The notes under the pieces: generated by a model
The model's input: only the letters and a program-made list of their open reading frames with translations
What the model was told of the DNA's origin: nothing
Database searches by the model: none
Program-made: the position numbers and the translations under genes
Shown: positions 49,650 to 57,242 of the stretch, one piece after another
Position numbering within the stretch: position 1 is the stretch's first letter
Layout: every line of letters begins with the position of its first letter
Assembly: GCA_027451825.1 (NCBI GenBank)
Contig: DAIDHZ010000007.1
Location: 1 to 64,000 of the forward strand
Length of the DNA: 64,000 nt
From: Chlamydiota bacterium
Lineage (GTDB): Bacteria; Chlamydiota; Chlamydiia; Chlamydiales; SM23-39
Direction: 5' to 3'

Positions 49650-51157
49650 AGAATGCTTAAATGTTGTTCAATCACAGTATAAAAAAAGAGTTTTTGGTGA
49701 ATTTGGAGATCGCCTGTTTCTCTTTCAAAAACAGATCTCCAAAGCTGCCAAAGAGGATCTAAAAGAAAACGAAATGCAACTTCTTCTTCATCGATCTCTT
49801 TTTTTGTCATCAATTGATTCAAAACTCTTCGCAAACTCTCTTCCCAAAGATTCCATCTCATTTCTACAAAAGGCAAAGATTGAATCTTTTCCTGAATCTT
49901 TTCATTGAAACGCGGTTGTTTTTGCCAATGAACATCCTGAAGATTGATGAAATCAAAATAAGGAAAGCCTCCTTCTGTCTGAAAAAATCGATTTTGCGGA
50001 TGTTTTTTTTGAAACTCTTTCAACCATGAAATAGCCATCACCCAATCTGTTTGCGTTGTATGTCCTTCAAAAGAAACAAGCTCATCCGAAGAGTGCGAAT
50101 CTGAAAAAGCATATTTTTTACCATTCTGATAACAATAATCCATCCCAACAGAAACAATCGGATCACACCCTAAAAATTGAGCCAGCGCTACCAAAAAAGT
50201 CCCAACCGTCCAGCCGCTTTCAAAAAGAGTTTCTTCTCCCATGATCCAATTTAAAAAGGCAAAATGGCTATCTGGCACTTGCAAAAGAGCTCCTTTCGCT
50301 AAACGAAGAGTCTCTGGATGCACTCGGGGAGGAAAACAAAGAGGGCTTTGGATGGAGCCTTCTAAAACAAGAGGATCCTTATCGATGGCCGCTGCAAAAT
50401 GAGGCTCAAATCCAAGTTTAGAAAGAGCTGTCCCTCCTGCCAAAATAAGTGCTTTATCTTTCATTTGAGCTAACATGGATCGATGCTTTTCCAAGGAAGG
50501 ACCTGCACCCACAACAATTGCCGGGATCTTTGAAAATGCATTTTTTAGGCTCACAAAAGATAAAGAATGCCGCTCACTATTTTCTTTCGCATGTCGAGCT
50601 GCTTGCACTCCAAAGTCTGAGACATCGCTCAGCAAACAAGAGATCAAAAGATGCTGCGCCAACAGTTGCTTCTTCAATTCTACAAAAAGAGAAGATCTGA
50701 CTATACTGCGCGCGGTTAGGTTTTGAAGATTTGGACGGGCTGCGACCTTGCCAAATCGATCTTCGTCGTCGCCCTTCCCAATTTGGAAATGGTGCTCCTC
50801 CTGCAGACTGCGAGCAATGCTCGCTTCGATTTGGCTTTGTCTCGCAGAGTCCAAATCTTCAAAACCTAACCGCGCGCAGTATAAATCCATTATCTCTAAT
50901 TGGAGCAACACAGCCTCTTTTGCAATCTGAGAAGCAATAAAAGGGATTTGTAAAGGCGTTTCTAAGAAAAAAATCTGAACTTGCGGATGAGATAATTCTA
51001 AATCTCGGGCACGATCTTCCACAAAAAAAAGTCGTCTTTTAGCATCTTTTTGAAGCCACGAATGCAATTGAGAATAAAGATTGCTATCCATACCGAAAAC
51101 ACAAAGCACATCGCATTTCGGCTCTTGAATCATCTGATCGGCTCGATTTATTTCCAT
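49646..51157 (-). CDS. DUF115/Maf-like protein with in-frame repeat insertion
   Basis: A 503-residue protein. The DUF115 core spans about residues 180-400 (KIPAIVVGAGPSLEKH, KALILAGGTALSKL, GCDPIVSVGMDYCY), clearly paralogous to the next gene. N-terminal residues hold a second Rossmann-like stretch (CDVLCVFGMDSNLYSQLHSWL, also echoed in the neighbour as IYVYGLGNGVSYFQFTSWL). Residues about 92-152 are translated from the family E palindrome. It is third in the run hpf, HsdR-N-like, DUF115, DUF115, with overlapping ends. Probable glycosyltransferase-like role, substrate unknown. Confidence 0.8.
   Translation of the reverse strand: MEINRADQMIQEPKCDVLCVFGMDSNLYSQLHSWLQKDAKRRLFFVEDRARDLELSHPQVQIFFLETPLQIPFIASQIAKEAVLLQLEIMDLYCARLGFEDLDSARQSQIEASIARSLQEEHHFQIGKGDDEDRFGKVAARPNLQNLTARSIVRSSLFVELKKQLLAQHLLISCLLSDVSDFGVQAARHAKENSERHSLSFVSLKNAFSKIPAIVVGAGPSLEKHRSMLAQMKDKALILAGGTALSKLGFEPHFAAAIDKDPLVLEGSIQSPLCFPPRVHPETLRLAKGALLQVPDSHFAFLNWIMGEETLFESGWTVGTFLVALAQFLGCDPIVSVGMDYCYQNGKKYAFSDSHSSDELVSFEGHTTQTDWVMAISWLKEFQKKHPQNRFFQTEGGFPYFDFINLQDVHWQKQPRFNEKIQEKIQSLPFVEMRWNLWEESLRRVLNQLMTKKEIDEEEVAFRFLLDPLWQLWRSVFERETGDLQIHQKLFFYTVIEQHLSIL
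50702..50883. repeat. Palindromic repeat, family E, inserted in frame
   Basis: 182 bp from TATA to TATA, with inverted ends TACTGCGCGCGGTTAGG continuing into a TTTTGAAGATTTGGAC arm (over 30 bp perfect). With one TA as target duplication it adds 180 bp, 60 codons, in a TTA leucine codon. The same phase is open on the opposite strand too (both end NLQNLTARSI). No second copy of this family was seen in the window. Confidence 0.9.
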
Positions 51158-51558
51158 TTTGAAATTTGCTCATAACTTGGCAAAAAAAAGACCGATTTTA
51201 TACCACCCGCTTCCTGCCAAAACGTTTTCGCCCCTACTTTTGAAACAATCGCCACAAAAGGAGCTCCAATGAAATAATTATACCCAAGTACCTGAGCTTC
51301 TACACGAGGACTTAAATCGACAGCTTTGCATTCAACAATCAAAAGAGGAATGAGCCCATCTTTTCCCGGAGAAAAACACAAGATATCAACCCTGCGAGAA
51401 GATTCTTTCTGAGAAAGAGTATCGACCCTCTTTTCAACGGAAAGAAGCCCTTTTGGATATCCAAGAGGGCCAATCATATGAAGAATCCAAGCCTGACGGA
51501 CTTTTTCTTCCGGCGTTTCTTTGACATAACAACACCGGATCGGATCCCAAAGTTGCAC
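51148..51558 (-). CDS. HsdR N-terminal-like (PD-(D/E)XK) single-domain protein
   Basis: A 136-residue protein matching the stand-alone HSDR_N_2 domain. It has RRVDILCFSPGKD and PLLIVECKA, where Asp and the E-x-K form the nuclease-type metal site, preceded by a helical ETPEEKVRQAWILHMI. No helicase part and no HsdM/HsdS genes nearby, so it is not a working type I restriction enzyme. GTG start overlaps the hpf stop (TAGTG). It overlaps the DUF115 gene by ten bases. Role unknown. Confidence 0.72.
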   Translation of the reverse strand: MQLWDPIRCCYVKETPEEKVRQAWILHMIGPLGYPKGLLSVEKRVDTLSQKESSRRVDILCFSPGKDGLIPLLIVECKAVDLSPRVEAQVLGYNYFIGAPFVAIVSKVGAKTFWQEAGGIKSVFFLPSYEQISKWK

Positions 51559-52184
51559 TACTGAACCTGAACAAGACCGTAGTTGCCGTCTTCTCTGCGA
51601 TACATCACTTTCAATTTCTGATCTTCTTCAGAGCGATAAAGCAAGAACGACTTATCACTAATCTCCATTTTCATCACAGCTTCATCTTGAGTTAGCGTTC
51701 GAAGAGGCATCGTCTCTTTATTCACCACTTGATGCAATTGATATTTTCCCTCATCTCGAGCTGCATTTTCCGCTTCAATATCATCATTGATCGCTTTCAA
51801 ATCATCTTGAAGAGGCTTAATCACGTTCACATGAATATCTACAGTTGTGCGATCTTTGAAACGATGCGACTTTAACTTATCTTTGTATTTGCGAACTAAT
51901 TGAACGGCACGATCAGATGCTTTATCAATCGCCGAATACATGTTATCCGTAGCTGCACTCACTTTGATATGAAAATAGATAAAATTCATTAAAATCGTGC
52001 AAGACTGCTCTAATTTTTGAGAGTCTAAAGTCACAATCACATCAATGATGGAATCAGTCAATCTTTCAATCTTTGAAATTTTTTCAAACACGTAATTTCG
52101 AATCGCATCCGTGATCTGAAAATGCTTACCGACTACAGACACATTATACGGCTGACCTTCAAACGGATTCTTTCCCATACTCAA
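51558..52184 (-). CDS. hpf: Long-form ribosome hibernation promoting factor
   Basis: A 208-residue protein. The N-terminal domain (about 10-110: NVSVVGKHFQITDAIRNYVFEKI ... DMYSAIDKASDRAVQLVRKYKDKL, with NMYSAID) blocks the mRNA/tRNA channel of the 30S subunit, and the C-terminal domain (about 150-208: MKMEISDKSFLLYRSEEDQKLKVMYRREDGNYGLVQ) drives ribosome dimerisation in long-form HPF. This would store ribosomes in a non-growing stage such as elementary bodies. ATG at 52178 (MGKNP) is an alternative start. Divergent from recO. First gene of the HsdR-N/DUF115 operon. Confidence 0.92.
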   Translation of the reverse strand: MSMGKNPFEGQPYNVSVVGKHFQITDAIRNYVFEKISKIERLTDSIIDVIVTLDSQKLEQSCTILMNFIYFHIKVSAATDNMYSAIDKASDRAVQLVRKYKDKLKSHRFKDRTTVDIHVNVIKPLQDDLKAINDDIEAENAARDEGKYQLHQVVNKETMPLRTLTQDEAVMKMEISDKSFLLYRSEEDQKLKVMYRREDGNYGLVQVQ

Positions 52185-52248
52185 TTTACCTCGCTTTCAA
52201 AAAGACTTGAGTATATATCCTCGATTTTGTGAAATCAACCCATAACTT

Positions 52249-52893
52249 ATGGAAAAGAAAAAAGTAGACGGTATTTTACTCTTTGCCCACTCGTATCTTG
52301 AAAGAAAAAAAATCCTCAAGATTTTTACAAGCGACGGCCTTCTTTCTCTTTTTGCAAAAAAAACAACCCTCTCTTCTTTATATACCCCCTTCATCATTGG
52401 GGAATGGATCTATGAGAAAAAAAACAAAGAATTACTCCCTCTTGTGGATGCTAGCATCATCAATGATCTTTCTGACTTAAGGCAAACTTACGAAACGCTC
52501 TTTGCGGCAGGACAAATCGCAGATGCCCTTCTCAAATCGCAACTCTCTCAAAAGCCATCCCCTCTTCTCTATGCACTCACCATTGCTTATTTTGAAAAAC
52601 TGGCTACCTTTGAAATGCCTCAAAATTTAGTGGCAAGCTTTAGACTCAAACTTCTTCTTCATGAAGGACTTTTAAACCTGCAAAATAAATGCAGCATTTG
52701 CTCATCTTACGCGACATCTCTTGACTTAGGAGAAAGCCTTTGTCACCGGCACCGCTCTCCTACGTCTATTTCTTTCTCTGAAGAAGAGTGGCGCAATGTA
52801 CACGAACTTACCTTTTCTCGCAGGTTTGAAGACTTCAAAAAAATAAATCTGACGGAAATTTTAAAAGAGAAAATAAAACTACTCGGAAAATGA
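52249..52893 (+). CDS. recO: DNA repair protein RecO
   Basis: A 214-residue protein with an N-terminal OB-fold (KKVDGILLFAHSYLERKKILKIFTSDGLLSLFAKK), a helical middle and a zinc-site-like CSICSS ... LCHRH pattern, as in RecO. It helps RecR load RecA at gaps covered by SSB. Sequence is divergent but order and length fit. It lies just before two tRNA genes on the other strand. Confidence 0.8.
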   Translation: MEKKKVDGILLFAHSYLERKKILKIFTSDGLLSLFAKKTTLSSLYTPFIIGEWIYEKKNKELLPLVDASIINDLSDLRQTYETLFAAGQIADALLKSQLSQKPSPLLYALTIAYFEKLATFEMPQNLVASFRLKLLLHEGLLNLQNKCSICSSYATSLDLGESLCHRHRSPTSISFSEEEWRNVHELTFSRRFEDFKKINLTEILKEKIKLLGK

Positions 52894-52907
52894 GCTCAAA
52901 AAGGATT

Positions 52908-52980
52908 CGCACCGAAAGGGATTCGAACCCCTAACCCCTTGGTCCGAAGCCAAGTGCTCTATCCGTTGAGCTATCGGTGC
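52908..52980 (-). tRNA. tRNA-Arg (anticodon TCG)
   Basis: A full cloverleaf: acceptor GCACCGA/TCGGTGC, D-arm AGCTC..GAGC, anticodon stem CTTGG/CCAAG with loop CTTCGGA (anticodon TCG), T-arm GGGGTTCGAATCCC. The 3' CCA is not encoded. Confidence 0.95.
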
Positions 52981-52988
52981 AAGAGAAA

Positions 52989-53072
52989 TGCGAAAGGGGG
53001 GATTTGAACCCCCAAGAGCGTGAGCTCGCTACCACCTCAAGGTAGTGCGTCTGCCAGTTTCGCCACTTTCGC
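52989..53072 (-). tRNA. tRNA-Leu (anticodon GAG)
   Basis: A class II tRNA with a long variable arm (AGCGAGCTCACGCT): acceptor GCGAAAG/CTTTCGC, anticodon stem CTACC/GGTAG with loop TTGAGGT (anticodon GAG), T-arm GGGGGTTCAAATCCCCC. CCA is not encoded. Only nine bases before tRNA-Arg, so they are likely co-transcribed. Confidence 0.95.
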
Positions 53073-53102
53073 AAAGATTAGTCAAAGAATCTAAGAATAT
53101 AC

Positions 53103-53576
53103 TCAACCTTCTGACTTCTTCTCAAGATCATTTTTATCTTTGATCGGAAAAGCACAGGGAGTTCCCTGACTCAAACGGTCTGAAGAATCTCTATTTGGAG
53201 AACCTGGAATGCTTTGAATCACTTGATCTACCCATTCTTGAGAATGGCCTCTTGCCAATGCTTTTTTAGCAACGTCTTCTACATTGTTTAGATCCCTACA
53301 TCCAAGTCCAATCTTTAACATCGCTGCAAAAGCGCCATCTTCAGGAGAAGCGTGGCGAGAACCACTGAGCTCAGGCTCTTCTCCTTCCACATGAACAAAA
53401 ACGAACGTATCCAAAAGCTTTCGATCACCTTGGAAATCATCAAGAAACTTTTTCGAGCGAGACAATGCTAAGTGAGCCTCTGAAACATCTTTAGAAACAT
53501 CTTTAGGTTTTTTTTCATCCTGAGAAGAGCTCCTGAATGGGCTTTCTGACCCATTTCCTTGAATATTTACCGACAT
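53103..53576 (-). CDS. Unknown hydrophilic protein
   Basis: A protein of about 157 residues starting MSVNIQGNGSESPF; an in-frame start at 53615 would add a hydrophobic MNLISFLTILISI stretch. The N-terminal 40 residues are Ser/Lys-rich and disordered-looking. A helical central part (AHLALSRSKKFLDDF) is followed by GAFAAMLKIGLGCRDLNNVEDVAKKALARGHSQEWVDQVIQ. No known family. TATACT about ten bases before ATG 53576 and no ribosome site suggest a very short leader. Possibly a secreted protein. Confidence 0.6.
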   Translation of the reverse strand: MSVNIQGNGSESPFRSSSQDEKKPKDVSKDVSEAHLALSRSKKFLDDFQGDRKLLDTFVFVHVEGEEPELSGSRHASPEDGAFAAMLKIGLGCRDLNNVEDVAKKALARGHSQEWVDQVIQSIPGSPNRDSSDRLSQGTPCAFPIKDKNDLEKKSEG

Positions 53577-53699
53577 AATACTAATAAGTATAGTCAAAAA
53601 CGAAATTAAATTCAATCAAAAACAACTTAAATTAAATAATACAACTCAAACACCTTTACAATCTCTTCAAATTTGAAAAACAGACTCTTTATACATACT

Positions 53700-53810
53700 G
53701 AGGGAATTGCAAAACTAGCGCCCAAAATGTGATTTTTTCGATATCAAAAAGTGTTTCGATGTCAAAATTTCGAAAAATCATATTTCGGGCGCTCGTTTTG
53801 CAATTCCCTC
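53700..53810. repeat. Palindromic repeat, family F, complete copy (about 111 bp)
   Basis: A long palindrome with outer arms GAGGGAATTGCAAAACTAGC and its inverse and an AT-rich inner part of weaker symmetry. Near-identical to the partial copy at 1-75. The outer AATTGCAAAACT is shared with family A ends. It encodes the C-terminus of the gene at 53778. Confidence 0.88.
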
Positions 53811-54014
53811 TTGACTCACGAGCGATATAACCACCCAACGTTCTCTAGAACTAAGTGCATATTCGCTATTATTGCTTAAAAGCAAGTCATTAACAAACCT
53901 TCTTCTGATTGTCGACTGCGCAGCTTGATGGACTACAGCCTCAGACCTACTTTCACAACGAGAAGGTGGTCGATCAGGTGGCATTAATGGATCTGAAGAA
54001 ACTGAAGAAGACAT
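53778..54014 (-). CDS. Small unknown protein with repeat-derived C-terminus
   Basis: A 78-residue Ser/Pro/Arg-rich protein (MSSSVSSDPLMPPDRPPSR...) with GAGG before ATG and TATAAT about 25 bases upstream. Its central STIRRRFVNDLLLSNNSEYAL is helical. The last ten residues, EGIAKRAPEI, are encoded by the family F repeat, in the same phase as in the gene at 44-253. Function unknown. It may be a truncated gene. Confidence 0.5.
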   Translation of the reverse strand: MSSSVSSDPLMPPDRPPSRCESRSEAVVHQAAQSTIRRRFVNDLLLSNNSEYALSSRERWVVISLVSQEGIAKRAPEI

Positions 54015-54079
54015 AAAACCTCATTTTTATCCCAAAATTATAAACCAAATCAATAAAATCTTAAAATATAAAATATCCA

Positions 54080-55651
54080 CTAAGAGAACTCTGAGAGCCA
54101 AGCATGGTAATTCAAGGGACTGCCCACTGCGTGTTCAATGAGCGAACTCCAAGACATGGAATTTCCTAAAGAAAAGAGTTTTCTCTTTAGAAACTGACCT
54201 GTTTTTGGATTTGCAAATTCGAAATGCTTTCCTTTTCCACTCACGGCCTCTTGAAGCATGGATGCAAACATCTCCCCCAGCAAATAGCTAAAATAATAAA
54301 CGGGAGCAAGTCCAATATGATACTTCGTTGCCCAATCCCATTTGCCTTGACGATTCGAAGGAGCCTTTATTTTTTGGTACTTCTCTACTAAGCGCCACCA
54401 AAGAGCATTCAAATCTTGATCCGGATTGCTATAAAGCTCACTTTCAAAAGACGTCATCACAAAGACCCATCGACTAAAAATGAGCTGACGGCGTCTCAAG
54501 CTCTTTTCTGCGATATCAATCCACTTTTGCTTGGAATTTCCAACAAGTTTTTCTAAAGAATTTTTACGATATGCCTGTCTTCCCGCTAAAAGAGCCATCG
54601 CTTCTGTAGTGATCATATGCGGAGGCTCTCTCAAAAGCCATGGAAGACTGTCATCGAAATAAAGCTCATAGACAGCGTGACCCAATTCATGCAATACCGT
54701 TTCTAACCATTTCACCGAGCTCTTCACATTATTTAAAGTACGAATATCTCCTCGTTTATCAACATGAATGCAAAATGCATGCTGACATTTCCCTTCTCTT
54801 TCAAGCATATCGCTATGATCTAAGATCGATTGAACATCCATCCCCATTTGCTGATAAAACAAATAACTTGCCTTTACAATATCAACACCTTGCACAAGAT
54901 GATCTAAATCTTCATTATCCAAAGGATCTTCCTGTCCAAAGGGCTCACTATAGCTCCAAGGACCTAAATCTTTTTTAGACACTCCATAACGAGAAGACAA
55001 AGCTTCCTCGATCTCTCGCAAAACAGAATCAAAAGCCTTTTCAGAATCTTTCGAAAACGCATCAAAAAGCTGAAGAAGCCAATTTCGATCCACTTCTTGA
55101 AGATCCAATTGCATTTGAAAAAAATCTGAATATCCCAGGGAGATCGCAAGCTGATTACGACATTTCACAAGAGCTAAAATTTGAGGCGCTAAAATCTCTC
55201 CAATCTGTTTCGAAGATTCCCAAGCCATTTTTCGAAGAGAAGCGTCTTTTTCTTTTTTTAAAACGTCTCGAATTTCATTTTCCGACACCTTTTTTCCATT
55301 GAAATCAGCACGAAATGCCGCATAACTTTGTGCAAGTGTCGCTTCTTTTTTAGAAATTTCCTCAAGCAAAGATGGAGACGCTTGATTTTGCTTAAAAGAA
55401 CGTAAAAGGACATTCAACTGTCTTTTCAATAAAGGATCTTTCAAAGAAGGATCTTGATCCCAGGCCATTAAATCACGATAGATTTTTACATCACTCAAAA
55501 GAATTTTTAGCTCTGCATCCAAGTGACTTCGTAAATCTGCCGCATCTTGAGACCCTGTCGTCTCCAAAATCCAAGAGGCCTTATTAACATCTGTAAACTT
55601 CTTCTCAAGAAGAGGGATAAAATTTTGCAAGAAACGTTCAAAAGGGTGCAT
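54080..55651 (-). CDS. M2/M3-type zinc metallopeptidase
   Basis: A 523-residue cytosolic protein, mostly helical. The zinc site is HELGH (321-325), with the third ligand probably Glu350 in MITTEAMA, giving the gluzincin arrangement of oligopeptidases (M3) and ACE-like enzymes (M2). EPPHMITTEAMALLAGRQA and the later YYFSYLLGEMFASML with KGKHFEF fit either. It would trim peptides. No signal peptide. Which family it belongs to cannot be settled by eye. Confidence 0.82.
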   Translation of the reverse strand: MHPFERFLQNFIPLLEKKFTDVNKASWILETTGSQDAADLRSHLDAELKILLSDVKIYRDLMAWDQDPSLKDPLLKRQLNVLLRSFKQNQASPSLLEEISKKEATLAQSYAAFRADFNGKKVSENEIRDVLKKEKDASLRKMAWESSKQIGEILAPQILALVKCRNQLAISLGYSDFFQMQLDLQEVDRNWLLQLFDAFSKDSEKAFDSVLREIEEALSSRYGVSKKDLGPWSYSEPFGQEDPLDNEDLDHLVQGVDIVKASYLFYQQMGMDVQSILDHSDMLEREGKCQHAFCIHVDKRGDIRTLNNVKSSVKWLETVLHELGHAVYELYFDDSLPWLLREPPHMITTEAMALLAGRQAYRKNSLEKLVGNSKQKWIDIAEKSLRRRQLIFSRWVFVMTSFESELYSNPDQDLNALWWRLVEKYQKIKAPSNRQGKWDWATKYHIGLAPVYYFSYLLGEMFASMLQEAVSGKGKHFEFANPKTGQFLKRKLFSLGNSMSWSSLIEHAVGSPLNYHAWLSEFS

Positions 55652-55695
55652 AACAATCCAAAGAGTTTTATACTGTATTTTATATGTAGGGAGCT

Positions 55696-55902
55696 ATGAA
55701 AAGTATATTCATTTTTCTAATACGTGCCTATCAAAAAATGATCAGTCCCTATTTTGGACATTGCTGTCGATTTTTCCCCACCTGTTCTGAATATGCACTT
55801 CAAGCCCTCGATCAACATGGGGTCAAAAAAGGATTGTGGCTTTCTTTCAAAAGAATTTGCAAATGCCACCCCTTTCATCCGGGCGGCTCCGATCTTCCTT
55901 AA
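55696..55902 (+). CDS. yidD: YidD family protein
   Basis: A 68-residue protein with [26 protein letters not shown] and [15 protein letters not shown], the complete YidD signature with conserved cysteines. It is a small membrane-peripheral factor linked to YidC-dependent insertion; here it is far from yidC. It has TATACT and AGGGAG upstream and its 3' end overlaps the convergent LysM gene by four bases. Confidence 0.93.
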   Translation: MKSIFIFLIRAYQKMISPYFGHCCRFFPTCSEYALQALDQHGVKKGLWLSFKRICKCHPFHPGGSDLP

Positions 55903-57242
55903 GGAATCTGAATTGTCATTCCGGGACGTAAATGATCTTTCTCTAATCCGTTGAGTTTTACAATTTGATCCACTTTCACATTATATTGACGCGCAATTTT
56001 CCAAAGACTATCCCCTTCTTTGACAACATGCGTTTTCATCTCTATAGAAACGATAGGCTCAACCGTAGATGTTAGAGTAACGGAGGGAATCACTTTAAAT
56101 CTTTCCAGAGCCACTTGCAAATTCCAGGGAGATGGAAGATCTTCTTTTACATACGCATAAAGACACTGAGCCGCTTTCGTCCAAACAGCATCGGTTCTTG
56201 GAGCTTTTAAAAGCTCCAAACAAAGCTTTTCAGCCTCTTTTGTCTTTTCTTTGCATAATGATAAAAGCTCTAACAAAATAGAATCGTCCAAACGCTTTAG
56301 GGCAAACGCAAAATCAAGCTGCAATAATAGATGAGCTGCCATTTGCGATTTTTGATGCAGATATGACAAAAGAAGAGATCTTCTTTTCTCAACCGATAAA
56401 TCTAAAAGCTCCGATTGTTCTTCTGTAAATTGATGGAGTAAATCCCACGATCCTTCACAAACAAGCTGAATTAAAGAAGAAGTATCTTGAAATCCATCCA
56501 CTCGCTGAAAAAGAACTTGCAAAGCATGAAATTCTGAAGTCAGTAAAAATGCTTGAACAAGACTTGCTTCTTGAGATCCTTTCGATCTTTTTAAAAGCTT
56601 AAAAAGACCTTCCGCAGTCAGCGGCCACCTCTCTTCATAGGCAAAGCGGATGATTGCATCAAATTGATCTTCTGTCAAACCTGGAAAAATCTCAATTTTA
56701 GGACCTCCATTGAATGAGACTTTTCTTTTTTGTAAAAAAGCACCTCCGATCGCTTTTTCCAAATTGAAATGATGAAATGCAACCAAAGCAGATACCGCCA
56801 TATCTCTTTTAAAATACCCCTCGCCAACCGGCTCTCGATTGGTCAAGTAGGCAACAAGCTCATGAAAAGATCGATTCACAAGCTGCATAAAAAAGGGCTG
56901 CATTGCCACCTCTTCAGAAGATTCCATCTTTGCAAAAGAGCCGGCGGTCATCGTCTGCTTATCTTCCTGAAATCGAGAAATCACTCCATACACAATGAGA
57001 CCAATATTTAAAGAGCCGCTCGCCATCAAAAGAAAGGTGAGCGTACGAAATTTTCTTGTCATCTCTATACCGAAACCACCTGAAGAATCGGTTTTTGAGG
57101 GCGTCGGCTTTACCTCAAAATTTGGATGCTCACTCGCGTCTTGCCTCTCGGCAATGGCCGCTTGCTCCGCATACAAATTTTGAGGAGCCTTCTTGTCAAA
57201 TTCCCGATTCTTCAGGTGGTTTCGGTATAATTTTGGTTCCAT
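55899..57242 (-). CDS. Membrane-anchored LysM protein with repeat inserted at its N-terminus
   Basis: A 447-residue protein. After a membrane segment (about residues 65-85: [20 protein letters not shown]), a helical repeat-like region follows to about 370, then a C-terminal LysM domain ([30 protein letters not shown]...[10 protein letters not shown]) that binds peptidoglycan. Residues about 5-58 come from the family B repeat. Removing it and one TA leaves [16 protein letters not shown] in frame from the same ATG, which overlaps the previous stop (TAATG). A second ATG (MTRKF) just after the repeat could serve now. Confidence 0.82.
   Translation of the reverse strand: MEPKLYRNHLKNREFDKKAPQNLYAEQAAIAERQDASEHPNFEVKPTPSKTDSSGGFGIEMTRKFRTLTFLLMASGSLNIGLIVYGVISRFQEDKQTMTAGSFAKMESSEEVAMQPFFMQLVNRSFHELVAYLTNREPVGEGYFKRDMAVSALVAFHHFNLEKAIGGAFLQKRKVSFNGGPKIEIFPGLTEDQFDAIIRFAYEERWPLTAEGLFKLLKRSKGSQEASLVQAFLLTSEFHALQVLFQRVDGFQDTSSLIQLVCEGSWDLLHQFTEEQSELLDLSVEKRRSLLLSYLHQKSQMAAHLLLQLDFAFALKRLDDSILLELLSLCKEKTKEAEKLCLELLKAPRTDAVWTKAAQCLYAYVKEDLPSPWNLQVALERFKVIPSVTLTSTVEPIVSIEMKTHVVKEGDSLWKIARQYNVKVDQIVKLNGLEKDHLRPGMTIQIP
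57066..57229. repeat. Palindromic repeat, family B, inserted in frame near a start codon
   Basis: 164 bp from TATA to TATA, the same length as the copy at 49044 but in the opposite orientation relative to its host gene. With one TA as target duplication it adds 162 bp, 54 codons, again in a TTA leucine codon. Ends TACCGAAACCACCTGAAGA carry a compensating AAC-to-ACC change on both arms. Confidence 0.92.

Noticed and set aside
51148-51558. Type I restriction system
   Set aside because: Only the N-terminal nuclease-like domain is present, with no helicase, HsdM or HsdS.
52908-53072. tRNA-associated genomic island
   Set aside because: No integrase and no direct repeat of a tRNA 3' end was seen nearby.
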